Source: Pseudomonadota bacterium
GTDB lineage: Bacteria > Pseudomonadota > Gammaproteobacteria > Xanthomonadales > Ahniellaceae
Direction: 5' to 3'
DNA: 33,821 nucleotides
Assembly (NCBI GenBank): GCA_022843465.1
Contig: JALHNO010000035.1
Span: 1 to 33,821, forward strand
The notes beneath the pieces are model-generated. The model saw only the letters and a list, made by a program, of their open reading frames with translations. It had not been told where the DNA came from and did no database searches. Position 1 is the first letter of the stretch. Every line of letters begins with the position of its first letter. Position numbers and translations under genes: made by a program. This document shows, one piece after another, positions 6,177 through 13,882 of this stretch.

Positions 6177-7731
6177 GCCGCTGCCGTTTTCGGTCCGCGT
6201 GGAATCCGCTTCGACGGAACCGAATCTTGAAGCGCGCCTGCTCGGCATCGCCGCGCCGATGCGCGACTGGGATGCTGCCACCGTGCAGGCGAGATTCGCG
6301 CTGCTTGAGAGCGACCGTCTTCTGAAGACCACGCTCAGTCTCTGCAGCGACTGTCTGCAGCACCTGCCGGCGGCCGTGTACGAACGGGATGGTCGGGTGT
6401 GGCTTGCCAAACATTGCGCGCTGCATGGGGCGCAGCAGGCTGTGCTGGAAAACGACGCGCGCTTTTATCGACTGTCCAACAAGGATCGCTGGGGGCGGGC
6501 CTATGCAGCCGACCGGGTGCTGGAATTCCCTGCCTTCTCTGAAGGGAAATCCTGCTGCGGACCGGATCAGGACTGCGGCGCGCCGACCGACATTGCTTGG
6601 ACGCACGATTTTGCCGATCAGCGTGGCAACAAGAGCTGCACCGTGCTGGTCGAGATCACCGATGCCTGCAATCTCGCCTGCCGCGTCTGCTATGCCGAGA
6701 GCAGTGGCGATCGCATCCTGCCACTGGACCAGTTCAAGACGCACATGCTCGGCCTGCTGCAACTGAAGGGTCAGCTGGATTCGGTCCAGATCACCGGTGG
6801 CGAGGCGGCACTGCACCCGCAGTTCTGGGAGATGCTGCATTGGCTCGCAGATCAGGCGGGTGTGGCGAAGATCTATCTGCCGACCAATGGTATCGAATTC
6901 GGCAAGCCTGGCTTTGCCGAGCGTCTTCTGCCGCTCAGGCACAAGGTTCTGGTGCTGTTGCAGTTCGACGGTACCGATCGTCCCACCAACCGCCTGCTGC
7001 GCCGCGCCGCGCCGGAGCGTCTGCGTCAGCGCCTGCTGCAGAAGCTCAATCGCCTCGACATCCCGATGCAGTTGACGATGACCCTGAGCCGCGGCGTCAG
7101 TGAGCACGACATCGCCTGGGTGGTGGCCCAGGGTCGGCGCTACCGCAATGTGCGTCTGATCGCGATGCAGCCAGCGTTCTTCTCGGGGCGCTACGAACTG
7201 GAGCCGGATCCCGCCGACCGGCTGACGCTCAGCGACTGCGTCAAGGGTGTCGTCGCCGGTGTCTCCGGCAGCACACGCGAGAGCGATTTCCTGCCGATTC
7301 CCTGTTCCCATCCGAATTGCGGCTGGGTCACGCTCTACGCGCGGCGCTTTGGACTGTTCGCCAATATCGCGCGTCATGTAGATCTGAACGCAGTGATGAA
7401 CGAGGTGGCCTACAAGACCCTGCTGAAAGAGCGCGAGATGCAGGAGATCATCGGCACCCGGCGCTCCGGCCTGCGCGGCTGGCTCGCGCGCCTGGCACGC
7501 AGATTGATTCGACCGCGCGACGTCTTCGGAATTGCGATCAAGCCGTTCATGGATCGCTACAACTACGATCAGGATCGCATCTCCAATTGCTGTCACCACA
7601 TGACCGATACCCACGGAAGGCTGATTTCATTCTGCGAATACAACGCCCGACTTCGGCGCCAGGACTCCTGGCAGGACCTGCCGCAACTGCCTGGGCACGT
7701 GCGCGCCAGCGAAGCCGAGCCGGCGATCTGA
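6169..7731 (+). CDS. radical SAM protein of the tetraether-lipid-synthase (Tes/MJ0619-like) type
   Basis: 520 residues. The radical SAM cluster motif CxxxCxxC is at C167, C171 and C174 (DACNLACRVCYAES), followed by the SAM-binding TGGEAAL at 209-215. Extra cysteines match the Tes-type layout: an N-terminal zinc- or rubredoxin-like part (C59xxC62, then KHCALHG at C83), a middle group (CC at 129-130, C136), and C-terminal groups (PCSHPNC with C379 and C384; NCCHH with C474 and C475; SFCEYN with C489). The block FMDRYNYDQDR before CCHH is typical of this family. Archaeal Tes couples the tails of two lipids through sp3 C-C bonds, and related proteins act on other substrates, so the exact reaction is not certain. 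Starts at ATG 6169 inside the previous gene; its stop is directly followed by the next GTG. Confidence 0.87.
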   Translation: MRKPLPFSVRVESASTEPNLEARLLGIAAPMRDWDAATVQARFALLESDRLLKTTLSLCSDCLQHLPAAVYERDGRVWLAKHCALHGAQQAVLENDARFYRLSNKDRWGRAYAADRVLEFPAFSEGKSCCGPDQDCGAPTDIAWTHDFADQRGNKSCTVLVEITDACNLACRVCYAESSGDRILPLDQFKTHMLGLLQLKGQLDSVQITGGEAALHPQFWEMLHWLADQAGVAKIYLPTNGIEFGKPGFAERLLPLRHKVLVLLQFDGTDRPTNRLLRRAAPERLRQRLLQKLNRLDIPMQLTMTLSRGVSEHDIAWVVAQGRRYRNVRLIAMQPAFFSGRYELEPDPADRLTLSDCVKGVVAGVSGSTRESDFLPIPCSHPNCGWVTLYARRFGLFANIARHVDLNAVMNEVAYKTLLKEREMQEIIGTRRSGLRGWLARLARRLIRPRDVFGIAIKPFMDRYNYDQDRISNCCHHMTDTHGRLISFCEYNARLRRQDSWQDLPQLPGHVRASEAEPAI

Positions 7732-8505
7732 GTGGTGACTGCGGATCATGCCCGATGGCTGGCCGCCTTGATCGCCATCGCAATGGGCCTTGGTCTGGTC
7801 ACGGCGGTATTTGAACTGGTCTGGCTGGCGCGCAGCGGGCGATTGAAGGCCGCGGTGTTGCGTGAGATGGCGATGAGTCTGAGCATGCTGATTCCCAATG
7901 TGATGTTCGCGCTGGCGACGGTTGGGATCTGGGCGGCGCTGTATGTCGCCGCGCATGAGCGGGCGTGGTACCCGATCGAGTTCTCGCCCTGGAGCATGCT
8001 GGCCGCACTGGTGGCAGTCGACCTGAGTTACTACTGGGAGCACCGGCTGGCGCACCGCCTGCCTCTGCTGTGGCGGCTCTATCACGCTCCCCATCACTCC
8101 TCGCATGCCTATACGGTAGCAACGGCATACCGTGTCAGTTTCCTCAGCCAGTTGCTGGCGCCGGCGTTCTATCTGCCCTGGGTCTGGCTGGGTTTTCATC
8201 CACTGCTGATCGTTGCGCTGCAGCTGTTTGCCTTTCATTGGCAGGCCTGGTTGCATACCGAATGGATCGGTTCGATGGGTGTGCTCGATCGCTGGTTCAA
8301 CACGCCGGCCTCGCATCGACTTCATCACAGCAGTGCGCCGGAGCACCGTGATCGCAATCTCGGTGCCATCACCCTGGTCTGGGACCGCTTGTTTCGCACC
8401 TATGCCGAGCCCAGCGAGGCCGCCATCGCCTACGGCATCACCGGTGCCCCGCAGCCGACGAACCCGATCGCGATTTATCTGCTGCCGTGGCACCAGCCAC
8501 GCTAG
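7732..8505 (+). CDS. fatty acid hydroxylase / sterol desaturase superfamily membrane enzyme
   Basis: 257 residues with several membrane helices and the eight-histidine di-iron signature of this superfamily: HRLAH at 104-108 (HxxxH), HAPHH at 118-122 (HxxHH), and HRLHH at 195-199 (HxxHH), with additional His at 125 and 175. Members hydroxylate, desaturate or demethylate lipids, sterols, hopanoids or carotenoids using oxygen, or cleave alkylglycerol ethers. The GTG at 7732 directly follows the radical SAM stop (TGA at 7729-7731), so translation is probably coupled; a second GTG at 7735 is the alternative. It is the last gene of the six-gene run. The substrate cannot be told from sequence; the operon suggests a membrane glycerolipid made or modified by the neighbours. 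Confidence 0.88.
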   Translation: MVTADHARWLAALIAIAMGLGLVTAVFELVWLARSGRLKAAVLREMAMSLSMLIPNVMFALATVGIWAALYVAAHERAWYPIEFSPWSMLAALVAVDLSYYWEHRLAHRLPLLWRLYHAPHHSSHAYTVATAYRVSFLSQLLAPAFYLPWVWLGFHPLLIVALQLFAFHWQAWLHTEWIGSMGVLDRWFNTPASHRLHHSSAPEHRDRNLGAITLVWDRLFRTYAEPSEAAIAYGITGAPQPTNPIAIYLLPWHQPR

Positions 8506-8898
8506 CGCTCGCTATGGTGGTCCGATCCACCTGGGGCAGGGGACCGGGCCCGCTCGCGCTCGGCACGGCCCTGCCGGACGCGATCGCCTGTTTCAGCGGT
8601 CGGACCTGGAGTCGTGTCGCCCGGATTGGATCTGCGCCTGGGTCACTCGCGATGTCCCGCACAAGGGTAGCGCTGGCCGAAACTGCGAAAAATCGCAGAG
8701 CACAATCCGACGGCACCCAACGCTGCACTGGCCGAAGCCGAACTATCCTCGAGGCGGAACAATTGCACTGGTTGCGCACTCCGGTACGATTGCCAGACGA
8801 TGCAGGAGGGCGGAGCCACGGGCGCCGGCCGGCATGTAGGCGGTTGGGTCGCCTGCCACGCGAGCCCAGCGTCACCGATGGCGCGATCAGGGGGCACT
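8506..8898. other. intergenic region, no gene seen
   Basis: A small hairpin (GGTGG/CCACC at 8516-8531) just after the hydroxylase gene might end the operon, but there is no U-tract. Frames through this stretch are short or extend known neighbours without a ribosome binding site. The promoter of the protease gene should lie in the 3' half. Confidence 0.4.
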
Positions 8899-9999
8899 AT
8901 GCGTTCGATCCTACTGCTGGCCCTGCTCGCCGGTGTCTGTGCAGCCCATGCCCAGGTGTACAAATGGACCGACGAGAACGGTACGGTGCATTTCTCCGAC
9001 AAGCCGCCGGCCCATACCAAGGCCAAGGAGATGGCCTCGGTTACCACTCAGGTTGCACCTGAACTGAGCAGTTTCTGCGCGCGTATCCGCAGTCTGGTCC
9101 CGGGCATGCTCAATTCGGTGCGCTCCGGCAGCAATCGCAGCACGCTGCTGCAGCGGGTCGGGATCGATTCGGCCCAGATGCGCGAGTGGGGCATGAGCGA
9201 GGGCAATCTGACTCGTCTGGTCGATGCCGTGTTCGCCTATGCCAACCAGAGTCTCGACCATCGCGCAACAGTTCGCGCGGCAACGGATATCCACACCCGC
9301 TGTCTGGCGGGCGCCTATGCCAGTGTGCGCCGGACTGATGATCGTTCGGAGGAAGTCGAGGGCAATGCCCGGCGTCAGGGCTCGGCGTCCAGCGGCACCG
9401 GCTTCCTGATTTCTGGAGATCTGGTCGCCACGAGCTTCCACGTGGTCGAAGGCGGTCAGAGCCTGACTTTGCATCTCAGCGATGGTTCGGTGGTCTTTGC
9501 GCATCTGCTCAGCAGCGACCGAGACAATGACCTGGCTATTCTGCGTCTGGCGACACCGACCCGGCTGCGTGCCCTGCGTGTCGCCAGCGACACCATCGGC
9601 CTGGGTGCCGAAGTATTCACGATCGGGTTTCCACAGCCCGAGTTGATGGGCGTCGAGCCCAAGCTCGCCACCGGCGTGATCAGTGCCACCAGTGGCATCC
9701 AGGATGACCGGCGTACCTACCAGATTTCGGTGCCGGTGCAGGCCGGCAACAGCGGCGGCCCGCTGATCGACAGCGAGGGCAGGGTGGTCGGCATCGTGGC
9801 ATCCAAGCTCAACGCCGCCAAGGTGTTCGAGTGGACCGGCGACCTGCCGCAGAACGTCAACTACGCGGTCAAGAGCAGCCATCTGCATAGCCTGATTCCA
9901 GTCGAAACCCGCGACACCGCGATCGAGGTTTCCGGCGGCAATGTGCAGGCGATGGCGGGTGCGGTCAGGGACGCGGTCGTGCGTATCGAGGTGCGTTGA
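8899..9999 (+). CDS. secreted DUF4124 - trypsin-like serine protease
   Basis: 366 residues. A signal peptide occupies residues 1-18 (MRSILLLALLAGVCAAHA). Next is a DUF4124 module at about 19-45 (VYKWTDENGTVHFSDKPP), then a helical linker with several Cys, and an HtrA-like chymotrypsin-fold domain from about 160. The triad is visible as H181 (ATSFHVV), D211 (DNDLAILRL) and S285 (GNSGGPL). HtrA proteins usually continue into PDZ domains; here the chain ends about 55 residues after the protease core with no PDZ. Expected to act in the periplasm or outside the cell. The ATG at 8899 is preceded by AGGGGGC and begins the signal peptide; an upstream start at 8800 would bury it. Specificity is unknown. 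Confidence 0.88.
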   Translation: MRSILLLALLAGVCAAHAQVYKWTDENGTVHFSDKPPAHTKAKEMASVTTQVAPELSSFCARIRSLVPGMLNSVRSGSNRSTLLQRVGIDSAQMREWGMSEGNLTRLVDAVFAYANQSLDHRATVRAATDIHTRCLAGAYASVRRTDDRSEEVEGNARRQGSASSGTGFLISGDLVATSFHVVEGGQSLTLHLSDGSVVFAHLLSSDRDNDLAILRLATPTRLRALRVASDTIGLGAEVFTIGFPQPELMGVEPKLATGVISATSGIQDDRRTYQISVPVQAGNSGGPLIDSEGRVVGIVASKLNAAKVFEWTGDLPQNVNYAVKSSHLHSLIPVETRDTAIEVSGGNVQAMAGAVRDAVVRIEVR

Positions 10000-10136
10000 G
10001 GGCAAACGGCTGCGGATCGTTCGACGCGCCGGCCCATCGGCATCGGCGCAAAGGCAGGTGCGCAAGCTGTGCCGCAGTTCGCTTCGACTGCCATCGTGGC
10101 GCAATAAAGTGCTACCCCGGTTTTCTGGAGGGGAAG

Positions 10137-11894
10137 ATGTCGATACGATTCTTGCTGGTGTTCCTGATGTTGTTCGGCTACGCCGGGCTGGCGCGTGCGG
10201 TCGAGTCTTTTCTTGCGCCGGCCGTGCCGCAGGGCTCGATCGAGGTGCGCCTGCATGCGACCGAGGCAGTGATGCCCAATGTGCCGACGGTCGCCAGTTT
10301 TGGTGTGCCGTTTCCGCGTGGTTCGATCAGCAATGCCGCGCTGGCGAATCTGCGGGTGCTCGATGGCGCGGTCGAGATTCCGGCCTATGTGATCCAGCTG
10401 ACGCCCTGGCGGCACCGCAGTGACGCCGGCATTGATGGCCAGTCGGTACGCGTGGCCCTGGTGCAGGTCGAGGTCAGCTTTCCGACGCTCAGTACGGTCC
10501 GCAGCCTTACCGTCGAATGGGGCAGCGCGCCGCGCACGCTGTCACGACCGACACGTGCACTGCGCGCTGCCACCTGGCACCAGGTCACCAGCGGCAGTTT
10601 CATCGCCGCCGACAATGTGTTCGAACCCAATGTGCTGGCCGAATTGCCGGCGCAGTGGCTGAGCAATGGGGTGCTGCGTGGCAGCCGTGCGCTGACATTC
10701 GATCCCGGCAATCCGGCAACGCGCGACGATCCCGCCACAAATGACGCCATCCTGACCTGGCCGGGCCATCAGGAGCAGGAGCGCGCGCACAAGAACGATT
10801 TCTACACCGTCATCAATGAAGACGACCCGCTGGTCACGGTCGCCAATCAGTGTCCGTACAAGACCGGTTTCGAGCCCTGGTTGTACGACCGCGCCTCGGT
10901 GATGTTCGCGCTGCATTTCCGTTCGGGTTTCGTCAAGCCGTTGCGCGAAGCCCTGCGCAACACCGATTTCTATCGTGGCCGGATCAATGCCAGCGGCCAG
11001 TTCGCACTGGACCCGACCGACAACAAATATTCATTCAACGAGTCGCTGGCCTATGCCTACTGGATGACCGGCGACGAGACCTTTCTGCCCGCCATCACCA
11101 GCACTGCCAACTACCACAACGGCGACCCGCACGCCTGGAGCGCAGGGCTGGGTTTCTGGACCGAGCGCATGGTTGCGTTCAAGTTGATGAGCCATCTGAT
11201 CGATTATGAAATCAACGGTACGGTCGCGCGCCGCGACAGCGTCGATGCGATGATCGCCGCCCTGGTGGTCCATCAGAACGGCAGCAATGGCGCGATCCCG
11301 AGTGCCGGCCGCATCGATGGCGGTTTCTATCACACCGGTGATCAGCATGGCGACTGGGACAGTACGGCGTATGGCGCTTCGACCTGGATGACGGCACTGC
11401 TGACCGAGGCATTGCGACGTGCATATGCCAGCAGGGGCGACAGCGACAGTGCGCAGATGATCCGGCGCAGCGGGACCTTCCTCAAGACCGCATTGCGCAC
11501 CGAGGCTGGCGCTTTCGGAACGGTATTGGCGCCGCGCTATGTGATCGAGTACGACGGTACCGATTTTGCCGTTGAAGATCCCCTGCATGATGAGGAGCAC
11601 GCGCTTGATGTCGCCGGGGCGATCGCCTGGGCCGACTATTTCGGTGCCTTGCTCGATCAACGCGACCACACGCTGGCTGCGTCGATCACGGGACTGTATG
11701 TGACCTACGATCTGGGCGTGAACTACTGGATTCGTCCGGCGGGCCCGGCCTCGGGTCTGCCCGCGTTCCGGGTCAGTCCCTGGCGCAAATGGGCCTGGCA
11801 GCATCGCGGCGCCGACGGCCTGTCGTTTGCCATTGCCGGCGCCAATGCGGCCGGCGAAACGCCGCTGTTCGGCAACGGATTCGAATCGCCCTGA
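10137..11894 (+). CDS. large secreted protein with LFGNGFE C-terminal tail
   Basis: 585 residues with a signal peptide (MSIRFLLVFLMLFGYAGLARA) and a mature part of two blocks. The first is beta-rich (about 25-180, repeated Val/Leu-rich strands such as VRVALVQVEVSFP). The second has the aromatic helices and motifs of an alpha/alpha-barrel protein (YSFNESLAYAYWMTGDETFL, FWTERMVAFKLMSHLID, YGASTWMTALLTEALRRAY). This resembles glycosidase- or epimerase-like toroids, but I see no diagnostic catalytic motif and give no enzyme name. The chain ends in TPLFGNGFESP, like the tail of the CSLREA protein at 17866 (ALFASGFE). The ATG at 10137 has a good site (CTGGAGGGGAAG). It sits 137 bp after the protease gene; co-transcription is possible. 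Confidence 0.75.
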   Translation: MSIRFLLVFLMLFGYAGLARAVESFLAPAVPQGSIEVRLHATEAVMPNVPTVASFGVPFPRGSISNAALANLRVLDGAVEIPAYVIQLTPWRHRSDAGIDGQSVRVALVQVEVSFPTLSTVRSLTVEWGSAPRTLSRPTRALRAATWHQVTSGSFIAADNVFEPNVLAELPAQWLSNGVLRGSRALTFDPGNPATRDDPATNDAILTWPGHQEQERAHKNDFYTVINEDDPLVTVANQCPYKTGFEPWLYDRASVMFALHFRSGFVKPLREALRNTDFYRGRINASGQFALDPTDNKYSFNESLAYAYWMTGDETFLPAITSTANYHNGDPHAWSAGLGFWTERMVAFKLMSHLIDYEINGTVARRDSVDAMIAALVVHQNGSNGAIPSAGRIDGGFYHTGDQHGDWDSTAYGASTWMTALLTEALRRAYASRGDSDSAQMIRRSGTFLKTALRTEAGAFGTVLAPRYVIEYDGTDFAVEDPLHDEEHALDVAGAIAWADYFGALLDQRDHTLAASITGLYVTYDLGVNYWIRPAGPASGLPAFRVSPWRKWAWQHRGADGLSFAIAGANAAGETPLFGNGFESP

Positions 11895-12003
11895 TCCGGA
11901 CTCGCTGGACGCATCAAAGCCCTGACACGGCTATGATCGCCGCCACCGTGCCCGCTCCATGGGCCGAAAACCATTCACTCATTGCGCGAAGGTTGTCCTG
12001 GTG

Positions 12004-12822
12004 ATGCTTTTCCGGATTGCAGTTTTACTCAGTGCTGCCGTGCTGTTCGCCGGCTGCGACAGCCGACCCGAGCTCAATGTGATCATAAATGCCGATGCGC
12101 CGTCGCCGCCAACCGATGCAGCGTTTGCGCAGTTGCCGAGCCGCAAGGAAGTGCTGCGGGCGCTCCAGCTTACCTACCAGTACAGGAAGCCCGACCGCAT
12201 CGAACTGATCGGACCGCCCTCGGGGGATGTGCATTGGCTGGCCATCGCCAGTGGCGAATGGGGCCATCCGGGCTTCTGGGTGTATCACCCGCAGACCCGA
12301 GTGATCATGCCGGCCATTTCCGCCTCCTTTCCCGAGGCTGAGCAATTGGCAGAGGATTCGGTACGCTGGCGATTCCGAGACGGCAAGTGGGAACCGGATA
12401 CCCTGATGGGCGACGGTGCCAGCAAGTTCCGCGGCATCGACGACCCCAGCGATGCGCAGGTCATCGCCCTGCTGCAGCAACCGGGAATCCAGTATGCCTT
12501 TCATCGGTTCGGCAGCGTCCCTACTGACATCCGTCTGCTGAAACCGGCGCGCTTCATCCGCGATGAGGACGGATTTGCCTTGATGCGCATCCCCGTTGAA
12601 TTCGTCGGTCATACCGAACTTATCGACTTCGCCAGCAACCAGCTGCATCGCAGCGAGGTGAATGTGCGCGCGCTGGTGTACTGCGATGTTCGAGACAGCA
12701 AATGGCGGGTGGCGCCGGAAGTCGAACTCGTCTCCAGCAAGCGCATCGGCAGCCGATCGGTGACCACCGAAGAACTCAACAAGCTGCATTGGGCGATGGA
12801 CCGCTGGTGGAGAGATCACTGA
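12004..12822 (+). CDS. lipoprotein of unknown function
   Basis: 272 residues with a lipoprotein signal peptide; the lipobox is LFAGC at about residues 13-17 (MLFRIAVLLSAAVLFAGC). The next residues are not Asp at +2 alone (CDSRPE): Asp directly after the lipidated Cys would favour inner-membrane retention under the E. coli rule, which may not hold here. The body is a mixed domain rich in Trp, His and Arg, with no family I recognise. A GTG at 12001 and an ATG at 12004 are both possible starts; GAAGG at 11988-11992 serves either. Its stop overlaps the ATG of the ankyrin lipoprotein (TGATG at 12820), so the pair is one transcription and translation unit. Confidence 0.75.
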   Translation: MLFRIAVLLSAAVLFAGCDSRPELNVIINADAPSPPTDAAFAQLPSRKEVLRALQLTYQYRKPDRIELIGPPSGDVHWLAIASGEWGHPGFWVYHPQTRVIMPAISASFPEAEQLAEDSVRWRFRDGKWEPDTLMGDGASKFRGIDDPSDAQVIALLQQPGIQYAFHRFGSVPTDIRLLKPARFIRDEDGFALMRIPVEFVGHTELIDFASNQLHRSEVNVRALVYCDVRDSKWRVAPEVELVSSKRIGSRSVTTEELNKLHWAMDRWWRDH

Positions 12823-13469
12823 TGAAGGTTTTGAATATGCGCGAACTCAACTGCTGTGCTGCGATCGCCAGCATCCTGCTGGCGCTGCTCACCGCGGCCT
12901 GCTCGTCGCAGTCGAATTTCGATGACGATCCGCGCAATATCGTATGGCGTGAGGTCCTGGCCCAGGCCGGGGTGGCTGGCAAGCCGCGCATCCGCGAGCT
13001 GACGCTTGCGGAAGCCAGCCTCGTGCTTGGCCCTTGCGTTGCGATGAATCCGTCCTGCGCCGATCTGCTGCTGGAGACACAGCCGGACTTGCGCGGGCCG
13101 GCCCTGGCAACGGCATGGCCGCACGCGTTGAATGATATGGACGCGCGCTTCGTCCCGATCCTCTTGGAGCGGGGCGCCGTCGCCAACGAGGCGGCCATGG
13201 TGCATGCCATGCGCCGACCGCGCGAACGCGGCGAGCAACGCCTGGCCGTGATCAGCCATCTGCTCGCGGCGGGTGCCCCGGTCGATGCCGAAAATTTTGA
13301 TGGCGAGACGGCTTTGCAGCAGGCGGCCGAGCAATCCGATACGCCGCTGGTGCAACTGCTGCTTCAGCATGGCGCCGAGCCTGGGCGCAGAAACCGCGAT
13401 GGCCTCAGCGCCCGTCAACTGGCACAGGCGCAGGGCGCCGACGAGATCGTTGCCCTGCTGCCTGAGTGA
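12822..13469 (+). CDS. ankyrin-repeat lipoprotein
   Basis: 215 residues. The signal peptide ends in the lipobox LTAAC (about residues 23-27). The C-terminal half carries ankyrin-type repeats: LERGAVANEAAMVHAM, then LLAAGAPVDAENFDGETALQ, then LLLQHGAEPGRRNRDGLSAR, each fitting the G-A-x-(P/V) loop plus helix pattern. Ankyrin repeats bind other proteins, so this is probably a periplasmic binding subunit working with the lipoprotein encoded just upstream. The ATG at 12822 overlaps the upstream stop; an ATG at 12837 (MRELNCC) is an alternative that keeps the lipobox. Partner unknown. Confidence 0.82.
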   Translation: MKVLNMRELNCCAAIASILLALLTAACSSQSNFDDDPRNIVWREVLAQAGVAGKPRIRELTLAEASLVLGPCVAMNPSCADLLLETQPDLRGPALATAWPHALNDMDARFVPILLERGAVANEAAMVHAMRRPRERGEQRLAVISHLLAAGAPVDAENFDGETALQQAAEQSDTPLVQLLLQHGAEPGRRNRDGLSARQLAQAQGADEIVALLPE

Positions 13470-13882
13470 GCGGCGTGCCATGAAGTGAGCGTCCCCTGCC
13501 GGAAACTGCGCCCGGGGCCGCGCAAGCGCGCTGCAAAATTCATGAATCCCGGCGTGATCGACATCGTAGGCACGCACGGCGCCGGGTTTATCGGCTCGGA
13601 TTTCGAGAGGGGAACCGCTGCATAGACTCCGTTCGGCCGACGCGGTCAGCCCGATGACATTGCGTCGATCGCCGGATTTTTTGCCTCGTATGATTCCGCC
13701 TCGTTGACCGGCGAACGCCTTCACCCAGGTGGCGGCCTGCACCGAGCGGCGCGCGACATCCGATTGGATTGGACCTTGCGCGGTGCCAACGCCAGGTCCG
13801 GCTGCGACTCAGCCAACGCGTAGCACCGATTGAGGCGGTGCTTGGCCTTGGACCGCTCGTTGCCCTCGCGAGCGGCCAATGT
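13470..13882. other. intergenic region between convergent genes, no gene seen
   Basis: 413 bp between the ankyrin lipoprotein and the haloperoxidase gene, which end toward each other. I see short GC-rich inverted runs (GCCCGGGGCCGCGC near 13510) and a T-run near 13675-13682, but no clear terminator hairpin. The long minus-strand frame through here continues over the ankyrin gene and is its shadow. Confidence 0.45.

Noticed and set aside
5977-7614. 545-residue minus-strand frame
   Set aside because: Antisense to the radical SAM gene, which carries clear motifs; GC-rich DNA gives long shadow frames.
8911-10104. 397-residue minus-strand frame
   Set aside because: Antisense to the protease with an intact triad.
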